Positions 29,409 through 36,740 of a stretch of DNA of 64,000 bases are shown here, in pieces; positions within the stretch are counted from its first letter, which is position 1, and every line of letters starts with the position of its first letter. The notes beneath the pieces were generated by a model that was given only the letters and a program-made list of their open reading frames with translations, did not search any database and was not told the origin of the DNA. A program made the position numbers and the translations under genes. This DNA comes from JADFNB01 sp036397455 (GTDB lineage Bacteria > Gemmatimonadota > Gemmatimonadetes > Gemmatimonadales > GWC2-71-9), in contig DASWIX010000043.1 in the NCBI GenBank assembly GCA_036397455.1, forward strand, positions 7,153-71,152, in the 5' to 3' direction.

Positions 29409-29438
29409 AGTATACGCTCGGCCCGGGCACATACGCAA
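29409..29438 (-). promoter_or_regulatory. Promoter of coiled-coil copy 1
   Basis: On the minus strand TTGCGT (29438-29433) and TATACT (29414-29409) are separated by 18 bases. The same arrangement is conserved before copy 2, in an otherwise diverging leader, which supports function. The leader to the ATG is about 35 bases. Confidence 0.55.
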
Positions 29439-29579
29439 AACGGCGCCGCGGTACTCGATTCCACGCCGAGCTCCGGTCTCCGGGAGGCGGCGACACGATC
29501 TTGCCGCTTCCCGCGCTTCAGGGCGTGCCGTATCGCCGAGCGAGCCCTCTCAGGGGTCGACTGGCCGCGAACGCGAGCC

Positions 29580-29760
29580 GCGCGATTCCCTCACCCCCTG
29601 TCCCCCTCTCCCTTACAGGAGAGGGGGACCCAAGGCGAGCTTCCAGCCCGCGCAATGCCAGATGAGGCCGAGTCCGAACTGGATGACGTTCGCGTTGCAG
29701 TTCGCCGGACCGTGCCGAGAGGCGGCTTCATGCCGCCGACTCGCCGACTCCCCCGATCTA
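29580..29760. repeat. Dispersed palindromic repeat block
   Basis: It contains a hairpin (CCCCTCTCCCttacaGGAGAGGGG) followed by GACCCAAGGC and later ATGCCAGATGAGGCCGAG. The same order recurs at 35520-35612. A second element, CCGTGCCGAGaGGCGGC with a GCCGCC stem, follows at about 29712-29740 and recurs near 33.15 and 34.9 kb. No gene fits in 29500-29760. Confidence 0.65.
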
Positions 29761-29764
29761 TCCG

Positions 29765-29980
29765 CTATAGGACGCGGGCGTGCAGCACCTCGCCGGCAGC
29801 AACGGGTCGCACGGCCGTACGCTCGACGGTCACGACCGCGAGGGTATCGCCGGTGCTCTCGACGAACTCGACCTCGAAGTGGTTGTCGTCGTGCACGTGG
29901 ACGATCGTACCGAGGTCGCCGGCGGTCAGGCGCTCGCTGGGGATGTCCTTGGTCAGGACGACAGCATCGAGTTCTTTCAT
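29765..29980 (-). CDS. DUF4926 protein
   Basis: The ATG at 29980 is preceded by GGAGGG. The 71-residue product (MKELDAVVLTKDIPSERL, GDLGTIVHVHDDNHFEVEF) is a small all-beta SH3-like protein of the DUF4926 type. Such genes are often seen near toxin-antitoxin and integrated elements. A truncated copy in the opposite orientation lies at 44117-44223 across the island. Function is not established. Confidence 0.8.
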   Translation of the reverse strand: MKELDAVVLTKDIPSERLTAGDLGTIVHVHDDNHFEVEFVESTGDTLAVVTVERTAVRPVAAGEVLHARVL

Positions 29981-30202
29981 GGTGCCCTCCACCCCGCGGA
30001 GGTTCGACGGTCCCGTCCACAGTATAGCGAACCCCGAACGGGCTTGCGACTCGGCGGACCAGATCTCCGGTGGCTGCGAGAGGGAGTGCGTAGTGCGCAG
30101 TGCGTGGTGCGTCGAGTCGCGGGCCGTTTCAGTCCCAGCCTGAGAGGCCGGGCTCGGCCCTGTGGTGCGTCCTGAAGGACGCCGTCGTGTGGAGCGCGGT
30201 GA

Positions 30203-30526
30203 CTACAGACGTACGATAGCGAACACGGCCCCGAGGACCGTGAACGTCGTCCCGGCCCAGAAGACGAACATCCACTTGATCAGATCGGCCTTGAGTTCAC
30301 GCATCTCGACCCGGAGATCACGTATCTCGGCCCGTAAGTCACCGCGTGCCTCCGCCAACCGTTGCTCCAGTTTCGCGTCGAACCGGGCAAAGTTCATCTC
30401 GTTCAGTTCGCGCAGATCGGACCGATACGTTGCGTCCACCTGATTGAACCAGTCCACCAGATCGTTCGCGACCTCATCCCCAAACTGATCGTCGAACCGT
30501 TTGGACAGCCGGGCGGTGACGGGCAT
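30203..30526 (-). CDS. Small coiled-coil protein with C-terminal membrane helix (copy 2)
   Basis: The ATG at 30526 gives 107 residues, nearly identical at the N-terminus (MPVTARLSKRFDDQFGDE) and in the tail helix to copy 1. It has an inserted heptad-rich stretch (LRAEIRDLRVEMRELKADL) that lengthens the coiled coil. The duplication includes the promoter and leader. The tail anchor would place the coiled coil in the cytoplasm. Role unknown. Confidence 0.75.
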   Translation of the reverse strand: MPVTARLSKRFDDQFGDEVANDLVDWFNQVDATYRSDLRELNEMNFARFDAKLEQRLAEARGDLRAEIRDLRVEMRELKADLIKWMFVFWAGTTFTVLGAVFAIVRL

Positions 30527-30561
30527 CGTGACCTCTGGTGGGTTCGTCCGACGCCGAGGAT

Positions 30562-30591
30562 AACATACGCCCGGCACGGGCACATAGGCAA
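30562..30591 (-). promoter_or_regulatory. Promoter of coiled-coil copy 2
   Basis: On the minus strand TTGCCT (30591-30586) and TATGTT (30567-30562) have an 18-base spacer, aligned with the promoter of copy 1 (29409-29438). The leader to the ATG is about 35 bases in both. Confidence 0.5.
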
Positions 30592-30841
30592 AAACGGCGC
30601 AGGAGTGCTTGATTTCACCTCGGCCGTGTGGCGCGTCCTGAAGGACGCGGGGCAATCGCGGCGACGCTGCGTTCAAATCGACGTCTCAGGGTAGAATCGA
30701 TGGTGCGGCGCTACCGGCGCTACCGTAGTACGTTATCGTCGGGACGTGCGCCTCAGGCAAGCATCGATGATATCTGACCCATTCCGATGACGCTTTCACG
30801 GCGGGGACGGGCCCCTGGTATTCAAGCTCCCACGATTCCGC

Positions 30842-31183
30842 GTGCCCGGCCCAGCCATTGGCGAGATCTGGTGGGTGGACGACCACGCACTGCGGATACC
30901 CGGGGAGATCGAGCATCCCGTCCTCGTAGTCGGAGGTCAAAGCATCAAGGGTGGACCGTTCCTGATCGCGCCAGGGTCAAGCACTCTGCGCGAAAGGCCA
31001 GGTGATCGCATACTCGGCGTGTTTCCGAATGAGTGTGATCCTGAATCAACACTCAAGTACTACACGCGGTTCTGGATCAGCCGCACCGAACGCATAGCCC
31101 GCGCAGCCTTGAAGCGGCGCGGAGGTCGCTTGGGGGCGGCAAAAATGGCGGACCTTCAGGCGCTCCGTCGGAGTATGCTCTAG
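30842..31183 (+). CDS. Small protein with PemK/MazF-like look, first gene of SecB-like operon
   Basis: The first usable start is GTG 30842 (113 residues), although coding character continues about 18 codons upstream to a stop at 30788. The N-terminus (GEIWWVDDHALRIPGEIEHP then VLVVGG) resembles the first strands of PemK/MazF-type RNase toxins (GDIWWV...RPVLVV), and APGSSTL follows where those toxins have a similar Ser/Thr-rich loop. The C-terminus is a basic helix. The similarity is short and I cannot confirm the active site. It lies 58 bases before the 285-residue gene. It could be a toxin, or a beta-barrel accessory protein. Confidence 0.45.
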   Translation: MPGPAIGEIWWVDDHALRIPGEIEHPVLVVGGQSIKGGPFLIAPGSSTLRERPGDRILGVFPNECDPESTLKYYTRFWISRTERIARAALKRRGGRLGAAKMADLQALRRSML

Positions 31184-31241
31184 GTGGCCAACCCCTTTGC
31201 CCACCTTGCAGGCGGGCCAGGAAAGGTGAAGGTTCTATTGC

Positions 31242-32099
31242 ATGGTTAGCCCCCTCATCGGGTCGGTCTGGACGGTCAACGGGGTGGACGGTGCGGTGGT
31301 TGTGATGGTTGGCCCGTTCGGCGCGGAGTCACGTCCCGAGTTCATCGTGGCTCCCGTGTACGACGGACGCGAGCCGGGGTTTGCCCGGTCGCGGCTCGAC
31401 GTCGAGATCGCCACGTCCGAGAGCCCCTTCGATAACCGCAGGTATGTCGGCGTCTGGAACGCCCGGCCGTGCCTCGCGTCCGACCTTGAGCTCAAGCTTG
31501 GTACGCTGTCCACCTCGGCGAGCGAGGCGGTTCGGGATGTCTACTGGGCCGACCTGAACGGGGAGCGACTCGGCACCGACCCCCGGCTAGGGCGCTTCGA
31601 GTTTCTGCGCCGCCGCCGCATCGTTCGGTTCCAGGAGGGAGAACTGGGACGGTGGCAACCGCTGTCAGCCAAAGTGTGGCATGACGCCGCGTCACTGCCA
31701 GCGATGCCGGAGATCCCGCTGTTGGAGACACCTCAGTTCGGTTGGGACGTGCTTGCTTCTCGGATTCGTGCTCGGGTTCGCCATGACGCGGGCGGTGGCC
31801 CCGCGTGGTGGGGTCAGCAAGACCAGGGAACGGGCGAGTTCGAGGTGCTGACACTTCGCGAAGTCGGTGGCATCTGGGAGGATATCCTTCCAGCGAACCG
31901 CTCGATGGAGCGAGTAACGTTGTTAGCGCATTTTCCTGGCTCCGGACTCACCACTACTTGGCCAAAGGTCTCCAAGGGGTCGAGTATGTCTGTCCTCACA
32001 GAAACGACGATTGTCCCCGTCGGAAGTGCATCGGATTTGACCCAATCAGTGGTGCTTTCATCCACACCTGGTGCGGACCGGATGGCATTGGCGTCATGA
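31242..32099 (+). CDS. Unrecognised 285-residue protein translationally coupled to a SecB-like chaperone
   Basis: I do not recognise the family. Residues 1-110 (IGSVWTVNGVDGAVVVMVGP, EFIVAPVYDG, YVGVWNARPCLASDL) look like a small beta-barrel domain with a possible SH3/PemK-like fold. The middle is richer in Arg and Trp, and the tail (about residue 235 on) is Ser/Thr-rich. Its TGA overlaps the ATG of the SecB-like gene (ATGA), so the two are made together. In toxin-antitoxin-chaperone modules the antitoxin tail is often the chaperone-addiction segment. By position this protein is the candidate client, toxin or antitoxin. This is inference. Confidence 0.6.
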   Translation: MVSPLIGSVWTVNGVDGAVVVMVGPFGAESRPEFIVAPVYDGREPGFARSRLDVEIATSESPFDNRRYVGVWNARPCLASDLELKLGTLSTSASEAVRDVYWADLNGERLGTDPRLGRFEFLRRRRIVRFQEGELGRWQPLSAKVWHDAASLPAMPEIPLLETPQFGWDVLASRIRARVRHDAGGGPAWWGQQDQGTGEFEVLTLREVGGIWEDILPANRSMERVTLLAHFPGSGLTTTWPKVSKGSSMSVLTETTIVPVGSASDLTQSVVLSSTPGADRMALAS

Positions 32100-32542
32100 C
32101 CAAGATCGAGGATCATCACCACGCCGGACTGCGCTTTGACTGGATTCTGGTCCGGGAGGTGTCGTTCGAGGACAACCTCTCCGAGGATGATTCGACGACC
32201 CTGTCGAACCTTCAGGCCACGGTTGACCTCAAGACGTCTGTGTCAGACGACCATCGTTCATGCCGTACGTACCTGAAGGTGATGCTGAAGCCCGCTGAGG
32301 GTGCCGCCGCCCCATTTGTACGACTTGCCGCCGCGGTCGAGGGCCAGTTTTCGATCGAAGGCGAGGCCACGCCGAGCGTTGCCATAGATGAGTTTGTGCG
32401 GAAGCAAGCGCCGGCAATCCTGTTCCCGTTTCTTCGTCAGGCGGTCGCGTCGGCCACGTCCACATCGCGCTTCGGGCAAGTCCTCCTGCCCCCGATCAAC
32501 GTCGTCGCGCTGGTCGCCGAGGGGGCACGAGCCGGCTCCTAA
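32096..32542 (+). CDS. SecB-like chaperone
   Basis: The ATG at 32096 gives 148 residues. The second half (VRLAAAVEGQFSIEGEATP; APAILFPFLRQAVASATS; LLPPINVVALV) follows the SecB fold: a strand ending in a gxF segment, the long helix beginning PAILFPFLR, and the LLPPINF-like motif. SecB tetramers bind unfolded proteins; SecB-like paralogues also serve toxin-antitoxin-chaperone modules and the CmdTAC phage-defence system. Translational coupling to an unknown protein and location in a repeat-rich accessory region point to the latter rather than general secretion. Its stop is convergent with, and overlaps, the relic at 32539-33011. Confidence 0.75.
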   Translation: MTKIEDHHHAGLRFDWILVREVSFEDNLSEDDSTTLSNLQATVDLKTSVSDDHRSCRTYLKVMLKPAEGAAAPFVRLAAAVEGQFSIEGEATPSVAIDEFVRKQAPAILFPFLRQAVASATSTSRFGQVLLPPINVVALVAEGARAGS

Positions 32543-33011
32543 GTTCCCAATCCTTCATCCCCCGCTGGCCCGAGGTACACGGTCTCACCTGTCACGCCGT
32601 GAATCCCGAGGATGTGGCTGCTGTGGTGGCCGGCCATCGGTTGAAGCAGCCAGGCGCACCAACGGTGCTGCCAGAAATCGCGTGCCACGTTCTTCAGGGA
32701 CGGCTTCCGCCAACCGCAATATGCTCGGCGTGCTCGCGCGAGATCTCGGAATAGTCTACATGATGCACGACGACCTCGGCGTCGAGTCGCTGCCAGTGCA
32801 GGACGTCGCAGATGTTCCCTCGCGTGAGGCGCTTGGTGCCGGCAATGTCGCCACAGCCGGAATAGATCTCGAAGTAGTTCCCGTCGGCAAAGAGCAGGAA
32901 CACGCGCTGCCTGGGCTGCAGTGTTTCATGGGCGACGACCACGACAGCCTCGATCGTGCGGCCAAGCAGTCCCTGCCAGTGGCCTTTGATCGCGTAGGGG
33001 AGCGGGGGCAT
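32539..33011 (-). pseudogene. Broken paralogue of the 34921-35385 gene
   Basis: The ATG frame from 33011 encodes YAIKGHWQGLLGRTIEAVVV and FLLFADGNYFEIYSG, close to the gene at 34921-35385, but stops at 32694 after SREHAEHIAV. Homology resumes in a different frame (WCAWLLQPM, HGVTGETVYLGPAGDEG) down to a TAG at 32539. A segment of about 30 residues present in the intact copy is missing at the join. A deletion with frameshift is therefore likely. Its last codons overlap the SecB-like gene tail to tail. Confidence 0.65.
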
Positions 33012-33059
33012 GGTGGGAAGGTGGGGAGGGAGTGTGACAGTTGGCTGGGTCTCCGACCG

Positions 33060-33180
33060 CAGGCAGTCCGGGCATGAAGGCCGGGCTCGGCCGTGTGACG
33101 CGTCATGAATGACGCGAAGGGACTGCGCCGGTTCACCGGCAGACCGTGCCGAGCGGCGGCGTCACGCCGCCGACTTTGGC
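33060..33180. repeat. Dispersed palindromic repeat block
   Basis: It contains GGCATGAAGGCCGGGCTCGGC, TGACGCGTCATgaATGACGCG (hairpin), CGCCGGTTCACCGGCAGACC and CGGCGGCGTCACGCCGCCG. The same units, in part, occur at 29.7, 30.1, 30.6 and 34.7-34.9 kb. They look like REP-type intergenic elements rather than gene remnants. Confidence 0.65.
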
Positions 33181-33277
33181 GACCGGGGCCGAGTGGCACA
33201 ATCAGGGCAGCTGGGTAGTATAGGCAGCGTAGCTTCGCACCATCCTGCGACGATTCGCCTGGGTCCCCGGAGGTCCC

Positions 33278-34201
33278 ATGATCAAATATTATGTGCGCCT
33301 GACCGGTCCGGACGTGCGTGAAGGGTCCCTGTCGGGTTCCGTCATGGCGGAGGTCCTGCACATCCTGGCGGACGGTGCTCGCCGCGCGTTGCGCCTTCGG
33401 GTTGAGGGACGGAGCACGGCCCGTGGACCCGCGCCGTCGTGGCTCGCCCGCGGCGCTGACTTTCAGGTGACGGGACTCACGTCGGGCTCGGCCGTTTTGA
33501 TCTTCGAGGCAGCCGCGGTTGAGGACGCTACCTCTCCAGGCCAGTTCGGGTTGTTCGACCCGGACGACAACTTGGAAACAACCGGGCTGGGACTCTTGCA
33601 GGAGAGCATTGATGCTGCATTGGCGGGCGACGCGAGTGCTGATACCCTGGATGACGGACTCCTGGAGTCAGTCACGCGGTGGCGCGGCGTGTTGGCGCAC
33701 GGCGTCGACGTGGCGGAGCTTCGTCCGGAGCGGGGGGCCGTGACACGCGTGACGCTCGCCGGCGTGGATCGGGCCGAGCAGCTGCGGCGGGAGACGCCGC
33801 CGCCTCAGCGGGTACGCGTTGCGGGATGGCTGGACCAGATCAGGCACAGCGACCGGATGTTCACGATCAAGCTGGGCGACAACACGACGTTGCGCGGCCT
33901 CGCGGAGGGGGTGGAGGCCGAGCGGCTTGCTGCCCTCTTTGGAAAGAAGGCGATCGTCGCTGGCATGGCGTACTTCCGACCAAGCGGCCGGGTGTTGAGA
34001 ATCGAAGCCGACCGGATAGAGCCAGCGGACGAGAGCTTCGGGTTATGGTCGTTCGAGCCCAAGCCGGCACTCGGGGCGCCACCGGCCGATCAATTGAGGA
34101 AGCCGCAGGGCCCGCGTACGGGCATGGCGGCGATCATCGGTGAGTGGCCGGGCGACGAGTCCGATGAGGATGTGGACGAGGCATTGAGGGCGATGTCGTG
34201 A
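33278..34201 (+). CDS. Unrecognised 307-residue protein coupled to a PIN-domain gene
   Basis: The ATG at 33278 follows a clear GGAGG. I do not recognise the family. Residues 1-90 (MIKYYVRLTGPDVREGSLSG; LRVEGRSTARG; FQVTGLTSGSAVLIFEA) alternate like a small beta domain. A helical stretch follows (LLQESIDAALAG...LLESVTRWRGVLAHGVDVAEL). Residues 175-265 look OB-like (RVRVAGWLDQIRHSDRMFTI, IVAGMAYFRPSGRVLRIEAD). The tail is acidic (DESDEDVDEAL). Its stop overlaps the GTG of the PIN gene, the usual antitoxin-first layout, but it is three to four times longer than ordinary VapB antitoxins. Confidence 0.7.
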   Translation: MIKYYVRLTGPDVREGSLSGSVMAEVLHILADGARRALRLRVEGRSTARGPAPSWLARGADFQVTGLTSGSAVLIFEAAAVEDATSPGQFGLFDPDDNLETTGLGLLQESIDAALAGDASADTLDDGLLESVTRWRGVLAHGVDVAELRPERGAVTRVTLAGVDRAEQLRRETPPPQRVRVAGWLDQIRHSDRMFTIKLGDNTTLRGLAEGVEAERLAALFGKKAIVAGMAYFRPSGRVLRIEADRIEPADESFGLWSFEPKPALGAPPADQLRKPQGPRTGMAAIIGEWPGDESDEDVDEALRAMS

Positions 34202-34632
34202 TTCCTGGGGACGGGCTGGTGTTGCTGGACACCGGGGTGATCATCCATCTCATTCGCAACAAGTCCATGGGGCAACGAGTTCTGGCCGCACTACGCTTTG
34301 ATGAGCGGCCCGAGCGTCCACTTGCGTCACGCGTGTCGCTTGGTGAGTCGCTCGCGCTAGCTCAGCTGTGGAGCTGGGGGCCTGAAAAGAAGGAGCGACT
34401 CCAGGATCTCCTCAGTGAGGTGGTATTGGTGGATCTCTCCTTTGGTCGCATTCCGGAGCGTTACGGCGACATGGCGATCTTCGCACAGCGGGGTGGTCAC
34501 GCCATCGGACAAAATGATCTGTGGATCGCGGCGACCGCGGCGGAGGCGGGGGCACATCTGGTCACGACCGACAATGACTTTGAGCCACTGAGAACGCACC
34601 TGATGGGCCTGATCATCGTCCCAAGTAATTGA
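34198..34632 (+). CDS. PIN-domain RNase, VapC-like
   Basis: The start GTG at 34198 overlaps the upstream stop (GTGA). The 144 residues show the PIN acidic tetrad: LVLLDTGVIIHL (first Asp), VSLGESLALAQ (Glu), GQNDLWIAATAAEAGA (Asp) and TTDNDFEPL (last Asp). PIN toxins cleave tRNA or rRNA when released from their antitoxin. The expected small RHH or AbrB-like antitoxin is absent; the 307-residue protein occupies its place. A VapC-like role is likely. Confidence 0.85.
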   Translation: MIPGDGLVLLDTGVIIHLIRNKSMGQRVLAALRFDERPERPLASRVSLGESLALAQLWSWGPEKKERLQDLLSEVVLVDLSFGRIPERYGDMAIFAQRGGHAIGQNDLWIAATAAEAGAHLVTTDNDFEPLRTHLMGLIIVPSN

Positions 34633-34688
34633 ATGGGGCGTCGCGTGAACGGGAGGCTCGTCAAGACATGGGCGTCGCGGGCGTCCTA

Positions 34689-34925
34689 AGAACGCATGTG
34701 CCGGCTTGCCGGCAGCCGTCGGCCGAGCGGCGGCGGCTTAAGGCGTACGTGGTGCGTAGTGCGTGGTGCGTGGAGTCGCCGGTTCACCGGCAGACCGTAC
34801 CGAGCGGGTGGGATGTCGAGGCGTGAGACGCCTCGCTCGGCGTAGGCGCGTCGTGAACGACGCCTTGCAGTCGCCGGTTTGTCGGCAGACCGTGCCGAGC
34901 AGTGGGTTCATCCCGCCGACTCACC
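34689..34925. repeat. Cluster of short palindromic repeats
   Basis: This 240-base stretch is made of repeated units: tandem GTGCGTAGTGCGTGGTGCGT (34750-34775), GTCGCCGGTTCACCGGCAGA (34777) with CCGTACCGAGCGG, a GAGGCGTgaGACGCCTC hairpin, and CAGTCGCCGGTTTGTCGGCA (34867) with CCGTGCCGAG. Similar units occur at 30.09 and 33.1 kb. No open frame here is credible. Confidence 0.65.
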
Positions 34926-35385
34926 CCTCGTCACCTGCCGACCCTGCATAGGTGGACTCGCCTGTGATCCCGTGGACGAGCACGATCAGGCAGCTGCCGA
35001 TCTGGGTGGCGGGCCCGAGGTACGCGATCCAGTGTTCCCGGATGCGGTCGTCGGTCATGTCCCACGCCCGTGACTTGGCGGCGGCGATCTCGTCGAACGT
35101 ATCAATGTTGAGGATGGTCTTCCCTCGATGCGGCGGATCTTCGAGGTAGCGTTCGACGATGGGGCGGGCGTGGTCGCGGGAGATCACGGAATGCTCCAGG
35201 TGGTGAACCTCCACCGCCGAGTGAGACCGTACGTAGTGCAGCACCTCCATCAGGCCACCACGATACACCCGCTTGAGACCGTTGATATGCCCCGGGACCG
35301 AGAAGATCTCGAAGTACGTCCCGTCCTCGAATACCAGGTGGATCACCTTGTGGGGGCTTCGGTCGAAGTTCTCGCTCAGGACCAC
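34921..35385 (-). CDS. Conserved small protein of a duplicated family, start unclear
   Basis: The frame read from GTG 35385 gives 154 residues: HLVFEDGTYFEIFSVPGHIN, LHYVRSHSAVEVHHLEHSVI and a terminal LVHGITGESTYAGSAGDEG. The homologous upstream segment (RGHWQGLLRRRIQAV) is present in frame but has no ATG, GTG or TTG before it, whereas the paralogue near 33011 has ATG there. The 5' end may thus be damaged. I do not recognise the family; a beta-rich N-terminal half and a C-terminal HGITGE motif shared by both copies are its signature. Confidence 0.55.
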   Translation of the reverse strand: MVLSENFDRSPHKVIHLVFEDGTYFEIFSVPGHINGLKRVYRGGLMEVLHYVRSHSAVEVHHLEHSVISRDHARPIVERYLEDPPHRGKTILNIDTFDEIAAAKSRAWDMTDDRIREHWIAYLGPATQIGSCLIVLVHGITGESTYAGSAGDEG

Positions 35386-35488
35386 GGCCTGAATCCGGCG
35401 GCGGAGTAGGCCCTGCCAATGGCCACGGATGTGGAGTTGGCGTTCGGGCAGGCCGGGGAGGATGGGGAGGGGTGTGACAGTTGGTGGT

Positions 35489-35612
35489 GCCTCACCCCCT
35501 GGCCCGCTCTCCGCATCGAAGCCTCTCCCCGTTTCCCCCTCTCCCTTACGGGAGAGGGGGGACCCAAGGCAAGTACGAGTTCTGGAGCGCGCTCAATGCC
35601 AGATGAGGCCGA
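35489..35612. repeat. Dispersed palindromic repeat block (second copy)
   Basis: CCCTCTCCCttacGGGAGAGGG forms a strong hairpin and is followed by GACCCAAGGC and later ATGCCAGATGAGGCCGAG, in the same order as at 29594-29672. The copy lies immediately downstream of the TcmP gene and could also terminate its transcript. Confidence 0.65.
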
Positions 35613-35618
35613 GCGATG

Positions 35619-36722
35619 CTACTTGAAGACAACTCTCGTGCCAGGCGGGAAACTGTGTCGCCGGCGCTTTCTTCCAAGCGCCGGGCTGATCTCGATCGCA
35701 CCCGCATCTTCGAGCGGGATCAGCGCCCTCTCTCGGAGCTGGGTTGTGTAATAGTCCGTACGATCCGAGGCCACGAATGCCTCGATTTCCCCTATCGTCA
35801 CGGGCCCGCGTCCGCGAAACCGGTGCTTCAGTGCGTTGACGAGGGGCCGGAAGTCAGTGGTCTCCAACTGTAGGGTAGCTTGTCCACCGCGACCGCCACG
35901 AAACTCGAACCCGCCCAGCGGGTCAACGCGCCAGATAGCTTCCTTCATTCGGTTCGCACCGAGTGGATTCCCCGTGCCGAAGAAGATGGCGTACACGAGG
36001 CGGTTGCCCTCGAACAAGTCGAATCGAACGACGTGCTGAGCACCGGCCAGGCGCAACTGGCGTTCGTACAGGAAATAGTAGAACTCTCGCCGTTCAACCC
36101 CTTGCAGTGACAGTCCACCTTGCCAGTCCCCCGTGCCGAACAGACCTGAGAGGTGGCCCCTGAACTCATCGGTTCCCCCGAATCGTTCGATGAAATCGGC
36201 CATGAACGTGATGTAGACTTCGGCCTGCGGGTTCGCGAGGATCCTGGCAATCACGGCCATCGGGGTGTCCGAGACGCCGAACGGGTCGATCATGACGAAG
36301 GATGGAGCGAGGCTTTCTCCTGCTGCGTGCAGCGAGTCCAGAGCTTCCGACATCTCCTTGTCGAATGCCCCCGTCACAACTTCGACCTTGCAAGCATCGG
36401 GAATGCGTTCTCTCCGCGCCTCGATAAGCGCTTCCAAGTGCTTCGATCGCTCCTCGCTCTTCTCTATGAAGACAAAAACGGCTTCAGCACGAAACCTCGG
36501 GCGGTGACGATGCTCGAGGTACGTGTCGAGGGCGATAATGGGCGACCCAAGTTCCCCCGCGGAGTATTCGCCTGGCCCGGCGAAGCCGTCGATGAAAAGG
36601 AAACGCGCAAAACGCGAGCCGATGATGGGGAACCAGGCACCAAGGTAGTGCCTTAGAACCAGGTGCTTGCCGCGGGAATGCTCAGGGAGATCCCAGATGA
36701 CCGACTTGGGTTCAGCCACCAC
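35619..36722 (-). CDS. tcmP: Three-Cys-motif partner protein TcmP
   Basis: The protein (367 residues from GTG 36722, GGGAGG upstream) begins with HLVLRHYLGAWFPIIGSRFA and FIDGFAGPGEYSAGELGSPI, and has SFVMIDPFGVSDTPM near residue 140. This is the three-Cys-motif partner family, whose DGFAGPG and DPFG segments resemble a class I methyltransferase or nuclease fold. The C-terminal third (VTIGEIEAFVASDRTDYYTT) is winged-helix-like. It lies 18 bases after the DUF5131 gene, which supplies the three-Cys partner. The pair is repeatedly found beside restriction systems; its biochemical activity is not known to me. Confidence 0.88.
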   Translation of the reverse strand: MVAEPKSVIWDLPEHSRGKHLVLRHYLGAWFPIIGSRFARFLFIDGFAGPGEYSAGELGSPIIALDTYLEHRHRPRFRAEAVFVFIEKSEERSKHLEALIEARRERIPDACKVEVVTGAFDKEMSEALDSLHAAGESLAPSFVMIDPFGVSDTPMAVIARILANPQAEVYITFMADFIERFGGTDEFRGHLSGLFGTGDWQGGLSLQGVERREFYYFLYERQLRLAGAQHVVRFDLFEGNRLVYAIFFGTGNPLGANRMKEAIWRVDPLGGFEFRGGRGGQATLQLETTDFRPLVNALKHRFRGRGPVTIGEIEAFVASDRTDYYTTQLRERALIPLEDAGAIEISPALGRKRRRHSFPPGTRVVFK

Positions 36723-36740
36723 CCCTCCCGATGCTGACCA

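Noticed and set aside
30686..30940. Minus-strand 84-codon frame opposite the PemK-like gene
   Set aside because: It lies antisense to a frame with better protein character and has no motif.
31805..32095. An open frame upstream of the SecB-like start contains a Cys-rich segment (YVCPHRNDDCPRRKC) that could be a zinc ribbon fused to SecB
   Set aside because: It overlaps the better-supported 285-residue frame, has no clear start or ribosome site, and the ATGA junction explains the SecB start.
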